Shown here piece after piece: positions 49,964 to 59,400 of a DNA stretch of 64,000 bases. A model generated the notes under the pieces. The model saw only the letters and a program-made list of their open reading frames with translations. It did not search any database and was not told the origin of the DNA. The position numbers and the translations under genes were made by a program. The DNA comes from an uncultured Clostridia bacterium (GTDB lineage: Bacteria > Bacillota > Clostridia > Oscillospirales > Acutalibacteraceae): positions 1 to 64,000 of the forward strand of contig CAMAZY010000008.1 in NCBI GenBank assembly GCA_945863885.1. The letters are read 5' to 3'. Position 1 is the stretch's first letter, and every line of letters starts with the position of its first letter.

Positions 49964-51946
49964 TCAGCTTTCGGGTTCAGATTCAATGTACTTTTCAATA
50001 TATTTGTCGATGGCTTTTTCGAGCTTTTCTCTTGCACCCGACAAATCAACATTTTTCAGCTGACACGCAGACATCGCCTGATGTCCGCCGCCGCCTAAGG
50101 TCTCCATAATCAGCTGAACATTGACCTCGCCGAAGGAACGGGCGGAAATATTGATTTCCCCACCGTTCTTATACAAAACGAACGAAGCCTTGATTCCCTC
50201 GATATTCAGCATCTCGTCTGCCGCTTGTGAAGTAACAAGACGGATTTCGGGAGACTCGATATCCGCAACGGAAATTGCGCAGATATCACGGTAACGCTCT
50301 GCCGTATCAATGACATTGTTGCGAAGCCGGAAGATTTCCATATCGTTCGAAAATAGCTTCTTCGCTTCAACCGTGTTGGCACTCCGGCTTTTCAGGTAGG
50401 CCGCCGCTTCGAAGGTTCTGACGCCAGAACGGATTACAAAGTTTCTCGTGTCAAGCATAATTCCGGCAAACAAAGCCTGCGCAACCAAAGAGTCAATGAC
50501 AGGCTTGCTGTCAACATATTCGGCAAGCTCCGTCACCATTTCACAGGCGGAAGAGGCGTTCGGCATATGATAAAACACCACCGTGTTTTCAATAAAGCCA
50601 ACACTTTTTCTGTGGTGGTCTATTACCATCACACGGTTCGCCTTATCGACAAGTTCGGGACATTCGGTAAAGCTTTGTTTATGCGTATCGACGACAACAA
50701 CCAACGTGTTTTCTCCGACACGATCAAGAGCTTTTTCGGGAGGCAGAATCATGTCGGGATACTTATCATCATTAAACCGCTCAATCAAGGGCTTAGCAAG
50801 AGAAGTTTTCGTATCCACAACAACATTTGCAGGAACACCGAAATTTCTTGCGATACTGTAAATACCTGCCGCACTTCCGAAAGCGTCAAAATCAGAAAAC
50901 CGGTGACCCATGACAAGCACATTGTCACTCTCTTTGATGATTCCGGCAATGGTCTTGGCAATCAGTCGGGTTTTGACTTTATTTTTCCTTTCAAATCCGG
51001 CAGAAACACCGCCGTAAAATTTATACTGTGCCTCGTGCTTGATGGCGACCTGATCACCGCCGCGGCTTTGCGCCATATCAAGCGCCTGTTTCGCAGAATT
51101 GTTGGAATCACCGAGAGCCTGTTCTTTTCCGACGCCGATTGATAGCGTCAGCTCGGTCGGTTTTCCGTCGTAGGTTAGGTTCCGGATTTTTTCAAGAATC
51201 GAGAAGTTGTCGGCAATCATTTTCTGAAGCCCCCGCTCCTCAACGATAATCATCATACGGGCGTTGGAAAACTTCCGGCAAAGACCGCCGTAGCCCGACG
51301 CCCAGTCGTCAATCATCTGTTCAATCTTGCTGAAAACCGCCGCACAGTCGCTTTCTTTGAAATTCTGATAGATCTCATCGGAATTGTCAATAACCGAAAG
51401 CATGATGGAAGGTCTTGACTCGTAATACTCTTTTTCGGTAAGTCGAAGCTTAGTTTCATCAAAGAGATAAAGAAGATAGGCGTTTTCGTCTTCAAGCTTA
51501 ACAAGACTCGTATATACGGCAAAGCATTGACTGTCAACCTTAACCCGAAAACCCTTGCCTTCTAATATTTTTGTCAGACTGTCCTTTTTCAAAAGCTGCT
51601 TCAAAGAAAGAACCGGTGTCGTTTCATCAATACAAAACGTATTTTTAAAGCATTCGTTAAACCAGATAACCGTTCCGTCTTCTTCAACAAAGGCGCAGGC
51701 TACTCTTAGCTTTTCAAACGCCTTTCCCTGTTCAAAGTCAAGCGTATCAGCAACAGCTTTTACGTTGTAAAGAAGCTTTTGCTTAACGTTTTTCGAATAC
51801 GATATCTTCGCCCAGATAAGAACCGCCGTCAAAAGAAGCTCGGCAAGTGCAAGCCATGCATTAAAGTATACGGTCACCGCAATAAAAACGGCGCACACCA
51901 AAACGGCTATCAGCGAAGTGTCATATTTTTTCCACAAGCTTTTCAT
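49964..51946 (-). CDS. gdpP: Cyclic-di-AMP phosphodiesterase GdpP
   Basis: A protein of about 660 aa with two N-terminal transmembrane segments (about 8-50), a PAS-like domain, a degenerate GGDEF domain, and a DHH/DHHA1 phosphodiesterase: MGHRFSDFDAFGSAAG, VVDTHKQS, MVIDHHRKS and LGGGGHQAMSA. It hydrolyses c-di-AMP, opposing CdaA at about 21 kb. The start at 51946 follows the rnj stop by 53 bases, so the two are probably co-transcribed. Confidence 0.95.
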   Translation of the reverse strand: MKSLWKKYDTSLIAVLVCAVFIAVTVYFNAWLALAELLLTAVLIWAKISYSKNVKQKLLYNVKAVADTLDFEQGKAFEKLRVACAFVEEDGTVIWFNECFKNTFCIDETTPVLSLKQLLKKDSLTKILEGKGFRVKVDSQCFAVYTSLVKLEDENAYLLYLFDETKLRLTEKEYYESRPSIMLSVIDNSDEIYQNFKESDCAAVFSKIEQMIDDWASGYGGLCRKFSNARMMIIVEERGLQKMIADNFSILEKIRNLTYDGKPTELTLSIGVGKEQALGDSNNSAKQALDMAQSRGGDQVAIKHEAQYKFYGGVSAGFERKNKVKTRLIAKTIAGIIKESDNVLVMGHRFSDFDAFGSAAGIYSIARNFGVPANVVVDTKTSLAKPLIERFNDDKYPDMILPPEKALDRVGENTLVVVVDTHKQSFTECPELVDKANRVMVIDHHRKSVGFIENTVVFYHMPNASSACEMVTELAEYVDSKPVIDSLVAQALFAGIMLDTRNFVIRSGVRTFEAAAYLKSRSANTVEAKKLFSNDMEIFRLRNNVIDTAERYRDICAISVADIESPEIRLVTSQAADEMLNIEGIKASFVLYKNGGEINISARSFGEVNVQLIMETLGGGGHQAMSACQLKNVDLSGAREKLEKAIDKYIEKYIESEPES

Positions 51947-51999
51947 TTTAAATCCGACACGGCACACAAACAAGATTTTTGTGCCGTCCTTTCTAAAAA

Positions 52000-53907
52000 T
52001 TAAACCTCAACCAGTATCGGCAAAATCATCGGGCTTCTCTTGGTTCGTTCATACATCAGTCTTGATACATCGTCACGCACTCGGTTTCTCACGGCCGTCC
52101 AGTTCTTATCGGCATTTTTCATAATGGAGCGGTAAGCGGTATCTCTCGCCTCTCCGATAAGGTCTTCGGCCTCTTTGACATACACGAAGCCTCTTGAAAC
52201 AACGTCGGGGCCGGATACAAGATCCCCTGTCACGCCGTCAAGAGCGGCAACGATGATAATAATACCGTCCTGAGCCAGATGCTTCCGGTCACGGATAACG
52301 ATGCTTCCGACATCGCCGACACCGAGTCCGTCAACAAAAACGCCCTCGGCGGGAACGGTACCCACCTTTTTAATTCCGCCGGGTGTTACTTCAACCTGAA
52401 TTCCGTTATCGACAACCATAATATTTTTCTTGTCAACACCCATCGACTCCGCAAGAAGAGCGTGCTTTAAAAGATGTTTCTGCTCACCGTGGACAGGAAT
52501 AAAATACTGCGGCTTCACGATTCCGAGCATCAGCTTGAGCTCCTCACGGCAAGCGTGGCCGGAAACGTGTACATCGTACATTTTTTCATATACGACCTCG
52601 GCACCGAGCTTCATTAGTTCATTGATAACACGGCTGACCGTCTTTTCGTTGCCCGGAATCGGCGTTGCGGAGATAATCACATAGTCGTGCGGCGTAATCG
52701 CAACCTTTCTGTGGTCGGAAAAAGCCATTCTCGTAAGTGCCGACATCGGCTCGCCCTGACTTCCGGTAGTAATCAGAACAAGCTGGTCGTCGGTGTATTT
52801 TTTTATCATATCAAGATCGATGATGATTCCCTCGGGAACTTTCAGATAACCGAGCTCACGACCGATATTGACAACATTTTCAAGGCTTCTTCCCGAAAGT
52901 GCAACCTTTCTTCCGAGTGCTTTGGCGACATTGATAATCTGCTGGACACGGTGAATGTTCGAAGCAAAAGTTGCAACAATGATTCTACGGCTTCCCGCTT
53001 TACGGAAAAGCAACTCGAACGACTCGCCTACCTTGCTTTCGCTTTCGGTATAGCCCGGGCGTTCGGCGTTCGTCGAATCCGCCATCATGCAAAGCACGCC
53101 TTCGTTTCCGAGCTCTGCAAAACGTGCAAGGTCAATCATGCCGCCGTCAATCGGCGTACTGTCGATCTTGAAGTCACCCGTGTGGATGATCGTCTGTGAA
53201 CCGAATTTAATCGCGAGTGCGACTGCGTCGGGTATCGAATGGTTAACATGAATGAACTCGACATCAAATTTTCCGAGGCTGATATGCTCACCGGGATTGA
53301 CTGTATTAAGCTTCGCTTTTGAAAGAAGATTGTGTTCTTTCAGCTTACCCTCAACAAGACCGATTGTCAGTCTCGTTGCGTAAACGGGCACATTAATACT
53401 TTTCATTAGATACGCAAGCGAGCCGATATGATCCTCATGTCCGTGGGTAATCACAATACCCTTGATTCGATCGGCATTATTGATAACATAGCTGAAATCG
53501 GGAATAACAAGGTCGATACCCGGCATTTCTTCATCGGGGAACGCAAGACCGCAGTCAACGATTATCATATCGTCCTCGTATTCGAATACGGTCATATTCT
53601 TTCCGACCTCGTTGATACCGCCGAGGAATGAAATCTTAACCGGCTTCGCTTTAGCCGGGCTGTTTTTCTTTGAAGTCTTTCGTTTGCCCGCCGTTTTATT
53701 CTGCGGCTTCTTCGCCTTTTCAGGCTTTGCCGCCTTGGAAGCGGAAGCAGACTTTACTGCCGGCTGTTTTGCGGTTGTTTTAGGCTTTTTATTCCGATTA
53801 TTTTTCGCTGTGCTTTTCAGGTTGCTCTTTTGATTGTTCTTTGCCGCACCTTTCGACGAATTCTTTTGCGGCTTCCCTGCTGCCGCCGGTGCATTCTTTC
53901 CTGTCAT
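52000..53907 (-). CDS. Ribonuclease J with a long basic N-terminal extension
   Basis: A protein of about 635 aa. The MBL/beta-CASP core begins near residue 92 (KISFLGGINEVGKNMTVFEY) and shows THGHEDHIGSLAYLM, HTGDFKIDSTPIDGG and VSGHACREELKLML. It is a 5'-3' exo- and endoribonuclease for mRNA decay. Residues 1-90 are Lys/Ala/Asn-rich, low-complexity and probably disordered, which standard RNase J (about 555 aa) lacks. The start at 53907 is a weakly spaced ATG after AAGGAG. Confidence 0.93.
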   Translation of the reverse strand: MTGKNAPAAAGKPQKNSSKGAAKNNQKSNLKSTAKNNRNKKPKTTAKQPAVKSASASKAAKPEKAKKPQNKTAGKRKTSKKNSPAKAKPVKISFLGGINEVGKNMTVFEYEDDMIIVDCGLAFPDEEMPGIDLVIPDFSYVINNADRIKGIVITHGHEDHIGSLAYLMKSINVPVYATRLTIGLVEGKLKEHNLLSKAKLNTVNPGEHISLGKFDVEFIHVNHSIPDAVALAIKFGSQTIIHTGDFKIDSTPIDGGMIDLARFAELGNEGVLCMMADSTNAERPGYTESESKVGESFELLFRKAGSRRIIVATFASNIHRVQQIINVAKALGRKVALSGRSLENVVNIGRELGYLKVPEGIIIDLDMIKKYTDDQLVLITTGSQGEPMSALTRMAFSDHRKVAITPHDYVIISATPIPGNEKTVSRVINELMKLGAEVVYEKMYDVHVSGHACREELKLMLGIVKPQYFIPVHGEQKHLLKHALLAESMGVDKKNIMVVDNGIQVEVTPGGIKKVGTVPAEGVFVDGLGVGDVGSIVIRDRKHLAQDGIIIIVAALDGVTGDLVSGPDVVSRGFVYVKEAEDLIGEARDTAYRSIMKNADKNWTAVRNRVRDDVSRLMYERTKRSPMILPILVEV

Positions 53908-54004
53908 TATAAGGTATAACACTCCTTTTTGAATCAATTATGTATCCGAAAACGGTCTGTACCGAAAAAACTACAAACCAACCCATACTAATAAAGTATT
54001 TGTT

Positions 54005-54033
54005 ATTATACAATTCTTTAAGCAAGAAGTCAA
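54005..54033 (-). promoter_or_regulatory. Sigma-A promoter of the rnj-gdpP-rplI-dnaB-tilS-hpt-ftsH unit
   Basis: Minus strand TTGACT (54033-54028), 17-base spacer, TATAAT (54010-54005). About 95 bases of leader precede the rnj start. Confidence 0.8.
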
Positions 54034-54071
54034 GAATTGACAGTCAGATTTCAAAGAGTATTCAAAGTGCT

Positions 54072-54100
54072 TGCCGTACCGTGCAATTTATGGTAAAATA
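54072..54100 (+). promoter_or_regulatory. Sigma-A promoter of rnhA
   Basis: TTGCCG (54072-54077), 17-base spacer, TAAAAT (54095-54100) with an extended TGG. Confidence 0.7.
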
Positions 54101-54140
54101 CTCTAAAACGTATTATCGGCAAAATTCAAGGAGCAAATCA

Positions 54141-54581
54141 ATGAAAAAAGTCACAATTTATACAGACGGCGCTTGTTCCGGAAACCCCGGTGCCGGCGGT
54201 TGGGGAACAATTCTCGACTATCAGGGCAAAAGGAAAGAACTTTCCGGCGGTGAAGCGCAGACAACCAACAACCGTATGGAGCTTACCGCCGTCATCGAGG
54301 GACTAAAAGCACTTAAAGAAAAATGTGAAGTAACCGTCGTCACCGATTCTCAGTACGTCGCAAACGGAATCAATCTCGGCTGGGCAAGAAGCTGGAAAGC
54401 GAACGGATGGAAAAAAAAGGACAAAAAGCCCGCCTTGAATCCTGAGCTTTGGGACGAGCTGCTAAGCCTTATCGACCGCCACGAGGTTACAATCGAATGG
54501 ATCAAAGGGCATGCAGGTCATCCCGAAAATGAACGGTGCGATGAGCTTGCTGTCAAGCAAAGCGAAGCACACAAGCAGTAA
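54141..54581 (+). CDS. rnhA: Ribonuclease HI
   Basis: A 146-aa enzyme that cuts the RNA strand of RNA-DNA hybrids. The start [22 protein letters not shown], the [12 protein letters not shown] with the catalytic Glu, the catalytic Asp in [11 protein letters not shown] and the C-terminal [17 protein letters not shown]-type segment ([14 protein letters not shown]) all match. The start at 54141 has an AAGGAG site; the track's extra N-terminus is read-through. It is divergent from rnj and has its own promoter and terminator. Confidence 0.97.
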   Translation: MKKVTIYTDGACSGNPGAGGWGTILDYQGKRKELSGGEAQTTNNRMELTAVIEGLKALKEKCEVTVVTDSQYVANGINLGWARSWKANGWKKKDKKPALNPELWDELLSLIDRHEVTIEWIKGHAGHPENERCDELAVKQSEAHKQ

Positions 54582-54584
54582 AAT

Positions 54585-54625
54585 ACCGCCGCAAGGGACA
54601 AATCAGTCACCATGCGGCGGTTTTT
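54585..54625. terminator. Intrinsic terminator between rnhA and parC-like gene
   Basis: 8-bp stem ACCGCCGC / GCGGCGGT with a TTTTT tail on the plus strand. The minus strand has a weaker ATTTT tail, so it may serve both convergent genes. Confidence 0.75.
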
Positions 54626-54633
54626 ATATTTTG

Positions 54634-56895
54634 TTATGCGTCGAAGCCGTCAAGCGTAAAATTATTTTTCAGTGCGGCGTCTTCGGTCGAGAGAAGCGCA
54701 CCCGTTGACGGAAGCGACTTCGCCCGGTAACGGTTATCCTTGACGAATTCGCCAACCCTATGCTCACGCATGACGGAAATTTTATTGTTTCTCTTCAGCG
54801 TAAAGCAGGACACGCCTATCGTATCTTTCATTGCTTTCGGCAGTACGATTTCCGTGTTAAACAGCAGATACCGTCCGCCCGTCGTTTCAATGACGATATC
54901 ACGGTCAGCCTCAATCTGCATGATGGCCGCAAGAGGTGACTTGTCACTGTACGCTTTAATCAGCTTTTTGCGGTTCGTCTTCGTCAGATACGACGAAAGG
55001 CTGACCTTGGCAAGCTTTCCGTTTTCGTAAAGGAAGAGCATGAAGCCCGTTCCTTTATCATCGAGCACGGCGCAGTAAACGGTGTTCTCGCCCTCCTCCA
55101 TTTCAAGCTTCGACGGGACATAGTCACCGAGCACGCTCGCCTTGGTGTCGGCAAAATCATCGACCTTGGCTTTATAGACCTGACACTTATCGGTGAAGAA
55201 CAAAAGCTCCTTATTGTTCGTCGTTTCAATCGTTTCGATGATGACATCGTTTTCCTTAAGCTTTTGCTCACCGCTCATACGAAGCGACTGCGGCGTGATT
55301 TTCTTGAAGTAGCCGTCTTTAGTAAAGAAAACCGTAACGGGATAATCGGGGATTTCCTCTATCTGCTCGTCGCTTTCGATTTCGCTGACTTCAAGAATAT
55401 CGCTCTTACGGGGCGCACCGTATTTTTTGATAACCTGCTCAAGCTCTTTGATGATAACCTTCCGGATTTTCGCCTTGCTTGAAAGGGTGTCTTCCATATC
55501 GGCAATCGACTTTTCAAGCTCTTCGATGTCCCGGAGCCGCTTCATGATGTATTCACGGTTGAGGTGACGCAGCTTGATTTCGGCAACGTATTCCGCCTGA
55601 ATTTTGTCGATTCCGAAGCCGACCATCAAGTTCGGCACAACGTCGCTTTCTTCCTCGGTCTTACGGATTATTGCAATCGCCTTATCAATATCAAGCAGGA
55701 TTTTTTCAAGGCCCTTTAAAAGATGAAGCTTGTCCTTTGCCTTTTGCAAATCAAAGCTGATACGGCGGTATACACAGCGTCCCCGGAAACGAATCCATTC
55801 AAGCAAAAGCTCTTTGACACCGAGGACTTTCGGCGAGCCGTCAATGAGCACGTTGAAGTTACACGAGAAGGTGTCCTCGAGCGGCGTCGATTTATAAAGC
55901 TTTTGCATCAGCTTATCGGCGTCAACACCACGCTTTAAGTCAATTGTGATCTTCAGACCGCTCTTGTCGGTTTCGTCTCTTATATCACTGATTTCCTTAA
56001 GCGTACCGGCTTTGATACGCTCAATAATTTTATCAATAATCGCTTCCGCTGTTGTTGTCGGCGGAATTTCCTTGATGTCGATACAGTTGCAAGATTTGTC
56101 GTAAGTGTACTTTGCCCGGACCTTGATGCCGCCCCGTCCGGTGTCGTAAATTTCCTGCATACTCTTGCGGTCATAGAGAATCGTACCGCCGCCGACAAAA
56201 TCGGGTGCCGGCATGGTATCAATCACAACATGATCCTGGTTTTTAATCAGTTCGATCGTTGTTTCACATAGCTCGGTCAGGTTAAAAGAACAAATTGAGC
56301 TTGCCATACCGACAGCGATTCCGAGACTGACGTTCGCAAGAATTGACGGAAACGTAACGGGAAGAAGCGACGGCTCTTTCGTCGAGCTGTCATAGTTATC
56401 GACAAAGTCAACCGTATTTTTATCAATATCACGAAAAAGCTCGTTGCAGATCGGCTCAAGCTTTGCTTCCGTGTATCTTGCGGCGGCATAATGCATATCT
56501 CTTGAATACGCTTTGCCGAAGTTGCCTTTTGAGTCAACATACGGATTCAGAAGCGACTCGTTGCCTCTCGCAAGTCTTACCATCGTTTCATAAATCGAAG
56601 CGTCACCGTGGGGGTTGAGTCTCATGGTCTGTCCGACGATGTTGGCGGACTTGGTTCTTGACGAGCCTAACAGATTCATCTTATACATCGTATATAAAAG
56701 CTTCCGGTGCGAGGGCTTAAAGCCGTCGATTTCGGGAATCGCACGGGACAGAATGACGCTCATCGCATAGGGCATATAGTTAATTTCGAGTGCGTCCACA
56801 ATCTGCTGGTCAATGACCTCGCCGGCGTCGGCAATATGCGTGTTCAAAAGCAGGTTTTCGTCGTCTTTCTTTTCATTTTTCTTTTTTCTTGCCAT
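54634..56895 (-). CDS. Type IIA DNA topoisomerase subunit A (ParC-like)
   Basis: A 753-aa protein. The N-terminal breakage-reunion domain has MPYAMSVILSRAIPEIDGFKPSHRKLLYTM and the catalytic Tyr in AAARYTEAKL. The C-terminal part lacks the GyrA box (QRRGGRG), so it is closer to topoisomerase IV ParC or a divergent paralogue than gyrase. It is 7 bp downstream of the B subunit. Whether this is the main chromosome decatenase or an extra enzyme cannot be told here. Confidence 0.85.
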   Translation of the reverse strand: MARKKKNEKKDDENLLLNTHIADAGEVIDQQIVDALEINYMPYAMSVILSRAIPEIDGFKPSHRKLLYTMYKMNLLGSSRTKSANIVGQTMRLNPHGDASIYETMVRLARGNESLLNPYVDSKGNFGKAYSRDMHYAAARYTEAKLEPICNELFRDIDKNTVDFVDNYDSSTKEPSLLPVTFPSILANVSLGIAVGMASSICSFNLTELCETTIELIKNQDHVVIDTMPAPDFVGGGTILYDRKSMQEIYDTGRGGIKVRAKYTYDKSCNCIDIKEIPPTTTAEAIIDKIIERIKAGTLKEISDIRDETDKSGLKITIDLKRGVDADKLMQKLYKSTPLEDTFSCNFNVLIDGSPKVLGVKELLLEWIRFRGRCVYRRISFDLQKAKDKLHLLKGLEKILLDIDKAIAIIRKTEEESDVVPNLMVGFGIDKIQAEYVAEIKLRHLNREYIMKRLRDIEELEKSIADMEDTLSSKAKIRKVIIKELEQVIKKYGAPRKSDILEVSEIESDEQIEEIPDYPVTVFFTKDGYFKKITPQSLRMSGEQKLKENDVIIETIETTNNKELLFFTDKCQVYKAKVDDFADTKASVLGDYVPSKLEMEEGENTVYCAVLDDKGTGFMLFLYENGKLAKVSLSSYLTKTNRKKLIKAYSDKSPLAAIMQIEADRDIVIETTGGRYLLFNTEIVLPKAMKDTIGVSCFTLKRNNKISVMREHRVGEFVKDNRYRAKSLPSTGALLSTEDAALKNNFTLDGFDA

Positions 56896-56902
56896 ATCAA
56901 AC

Positions 56903-58888
56903 TCAGCTTACATCGGTCATGTCGATATAAAGATGACCGAAATTCGCTATATACTCCTTTCTGCCTGCCAAATTGTCTCCCAAAAGCAGGTCAAATTTTT
57001 CCGCTGTCTCTTCGGCGTCGGCAGGCTCGATTTTGATAAGTCGCCTTGTCGCCGGGTTCATCGTCGTCAGATTCATCATTTCGGCGTCGTTTTCACCGAG
57101 ACCCTTGGAACGCTGAACGGTGTATTTGGCGTCGCCGATTTCGGCTAAGGCGTCCGCCTTTTCCTTTTCGGTATAAGCAAACCATGTCTGATTGCCGCTT
57201 GTGATCTCATAAAGCGGCGATTCGGCAATAAAGACCTTTCCTTCGCTTATCAGCGTCGGCATCAGACGGTAAATCATCGTCAGGATAAGCGTTCTGATCT
57301 GATAGCCGTCAACGTCGGCGTCGGTGCAGATAATAATCTTGCTCCATCGAAGCTTATCGAGACTGAAAGATACCATGTTTTTGTTCTGCGATGCTTTTGT
57401 CTTGACTTCGACACCGCAGCCTAAAACCCGTATCAGGTCGGTGATGATGTCGCTTTTGAAAATCTTTTCGTATTCGGACTTCAGGCAATTGAGAATCTTA
57501 CCTCTTACGGGAATAATCGCCTGAAATTCCGAGTCTCTTGCCTGCTTACAGGCACCGAGAGCCGAGTCGCCCTCCACGATGAAAAGCTCGCGCACGCTTA
57601 CGTCACGGCTTCGGCAGTCAACGAATTTCTGGACACGGTTTGTCACGTCGGTCGAAGCGGCAAGGGTCTTTTTCAGGTTCTGTCTTGTGCTTTCCGCCTT
57701 GATTCTTGAGCGCATATTGACAAGCACCTGGTCGCAGATTTTATCCGCTTCCATTTTGTTTTCGATGAAATAGACCTCAAGCTGATGACGCAAAAACTCT
57801 GTCATCGCCTCCTGGATAAACTTGTTGGTGATCGCCTTTTTCGTCTGATTGAGATAGGACGTTTCCGTGGAAAAGGAGGAGGAAACGAGCACAAGGCAGT
57901 CGGCTACGTCCTGAAACTTGATTTTGCTGTCAGCTTTTGTGTACTTGTTATTTTGCTTGAGATACAGGTCAATCGCATAGACAAAAGCGTTGGTGACCGC
58001 CTTATCGGGCGCACCGCCGAACTCGAGCCAGCTTGAGTTATGGTAGTATTCAATAAGCTGTTTTTTATTTGAAAACGTCAGAGCCACATTCAGTTTGACC
58101 TTATATTCGGGCAAATCTTCTCTGTCCTTACCGCTTCTTTCCGCCTGCCAGTACTGGACAGATGACATGGCGTCCTCGCCGGCGATCTCTTTTACATAGT
58201 CGCTGATTCCGTTTTCATAGTAATATTCAAAGGTTTCAAAGCCGCCCTTGATCTCATTTTTCAAAATAAAACGGATACGGCTGTTGACAATCGCCTGCTT
58301 CTGAAGCACGTTTTTGAAGTAATCAAGCGATACGTCAATATCGGTGAAGACCTCAAGGTCAGGCTTCCAGCGGATTCTTGTCCCGGTGTCCCGTTTTGCG
58401 TACGGTTCATCGTGAAGCCCGCCTTTGTTAAAGCCTTTTTCAAAGTGCAGCGTATACACATGACCGTCGCTTTTGATTTCGGCGTCCATATATTCACTTG
58501 CAAACTGTGTTGCACAAAGACCGAGACCGTTTAATCCCAACGAATACTCGTAGCTTCCGCCGGTGTTGTTATTGTACTTTCCGCCGGCGTAAAGCTCGCA
58601 GAAAACAAGCTCCCAGTTATACTGGTCATATTTTTCGTTATAGCCGACGGGAATACCTCTTCCGAAATCCTGAACTTCGATTGAGCCGTCAAGAAACTTC
58701 GTGACGACAATACGGTTACCGTAGCCCTCTCTCGCCTCGTCGATGGAGTTTGACAAAATTTCAAAGACCGAATGTTCGCAGCCCTCGATTCCGTTCGAGC
58801 CAAATATGACCGCCGGACGAAGCCGCACCTGATCCGGTCCTTCAAGCTTGGTTATATCCTGGTCGGTATAGCCGCTTTTTTTCGCCAT
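56903..58888 (-). CDS. Type IIA DNA topoisomerase subunit B (ParE-like, divergent)
   Basis: A protein of about 661 aa with a GHKL ATPase (EILSNSIDEAREG, DFGRGIPVGYNE) and a Toprim domain (VEGDSALGACKQARD...FQAIIPVRGKILNC). Both differ from consensus: RPAVIFGSNG in place of RPGMYIGS, and EGDSALG in place of EGDSAGG. The start at 58888 (MAKKSGYTDQ) has an AGGAAGG site about 12 bases upstream. It pairs with the A subunit downstream. Confidence 0.85.
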   Translation of the reverse strand: MAKKSGYTDQDITKLEGPDQVRLRPAVIFGSNGIEGCEHSVFEILSNSIDEAREGYGNRIVVTKFLDGSIEVQDFGRGIPVGYNEKYDQYNWELVFCELYAGGKYNNNTGGSYEYSLGLNGLGLCATQFASEYMDAEIKSDGHVYTLHFEKGFNKGGLHDEPYAKRDTGTRIRWKPDLEVFTDIDVSLDYFKNVLQKQAIVNSRIRFILKNEIKGGFETFEYYYENGISDYVKEIAGEDAMSSVQYWQAERSGKDREDLPEYKVKLNVALTFSNKKQLIEYYHNSSWLEFGGAPDKAVTNAFVYAIDLYLKQNNKYTKADSKIKFQDVADCLVLVSSSFSTETSYLNQTKKAITNKFIQEAMTEFLRHQLEVYFIENKMEADKICDQVLVNMRSRIKAESTRQNLKKTLAASTDVTNRVQKFVDCRSRDVSVRELFIVEGDSALGACKQARDSEFQAIIPVRGKILNCLKSEYEKIFKSDIITDLIRVLGCGVEVKTKASQNKNMVSFSLDKLRWSKIIICTDADVDGYQIRTLILTMIYRLMPTLISEGKVFIAESPLYEITSGNQTWFAYTEKEKADALAEIGDAKYTVQRSKGLGENDAEMMNLTTMNPATRRLIKIEPADAEETAEKFDLLLGDNLAGRKEYIANFGHLYIDMTDVS

Positions 58889-58993
58889 AAATTCACAAAT
58901 CCTTCCTAAGTTTTTCGTTGCCGTACAAAATCGGCGATTTTTCAAAAAATCAAATACAAAATATAGAGTAACAAAAATTTCACATACTTATAT

Positions 58994-59022
58994 AATTTAC
59001 ACTATTTTGCAAAAAAAATCAA
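58994..59022 (-). promoter_or_regulatory. Candidate promoter of the topoisomerase pair
   Basis: Minus strand TTGATT (59022-59017), 17-base spacer, TAAATT (58999-58994), about 105 bases before the start. The region is very AT-rich. Confidence 0.4.
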
Positions 59023-59039
59023 GTATTCAACTACTATAA

Positions 59040-59067
59040 ACGGAAATAAGCAGGCGTTCGCCTGCTT
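59040..59067 (-). terminator. Hairpin terminator after spoVM
   Basis: 8-bp stem AAGCAGGC / GCCTGCTT with a 4-base loop. The T-rich tail on the minus strand (ATTTCCGTTT) is interrupted. Confidence 0.6.
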
Positions 59068-59073
59068 AATGAA

Positions 59074-59151
59074 TTATTCATCTTTAATTTTAAATATCAG
59101 CTTCAATAAGCCTCTTAATACTTTCGGACTTCTGACAACAACTACTTTCAT
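59074..59151 (-). CDS. spoVM: Stage V sporulation protein SpoVM
   Basis: Too short for the ORF track. Minus-strand ATG to TAA gives 25 aa, MKVVVVRSPKVLRGLLKLIF..., an amphipathic helix with a GGAGGG site 6 bases upstream. It aligns with Bacillus SpoVM (MKFYTIKLPKFLGGIV...), sharing K2, P9, K10, L12 and G14. SpoVM senses the curved outer forespore membrane and recruits the spore coat. Its position next to rsgA-prkC-prpC matches Bacillus synteny. Confidence 0.85.
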   Translation of the reverse strand: MKVVVVRSPKVLRGLLKLIFKIKDE

Positions 59152-59171
59152 CGACAACCCTCCGCAGTCTG

Positions 59172-59330
59172 TCACCTCGTACAGCACATAATGCCGAGTA
59201 TGACAAGCATAATCGCAAGGATGAAAAGCATTATTTTCGTCGGAAAGCAAAGAGCAAGAAGCAGGCCTGCTCCGAATGCAGCAAAGACAAGACCCTTGCT
59301 TTTGACGTTCGAACGGGACACGGCAATCAT
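59172..59330 (-). CDS. 52-aa two-helix membrane protein upstream of spoVM
   Basis: I translated this by hand; it is below the ORF-track length. MIAVSRSNVKSKG is followed by two hydrophobic segments (about 15-30 and 34-49), ending in CCTR. It is in the same orientation as spoVM, 20 bp upstream of it. A TATAAT at 59370-59365 could drive both, with a poor -35. A GTG at 59321 has a better-spaced AGG and may be the true start. Function unknown; it may be a sporulation protein because of its neighbour. Confidence 0.6.
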   Translation of the reverse strand: MIAVSRSNVKSKGLVFAAFGAGLLLALCFPTKIMLFILAIMLVILGIMCCTR

Positions 59331-59400
59331 CCTCACTATAAGTATTGGCTTTTCAGCTCAATACATTATACGGATTTGCGCCTGTTTTGTTACCGTTTTC

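Noticed and set aside
50567-51142. 191-aa plus-strand ORF
   Set aside because: It is antisense to gdpP and has no recognisable features.
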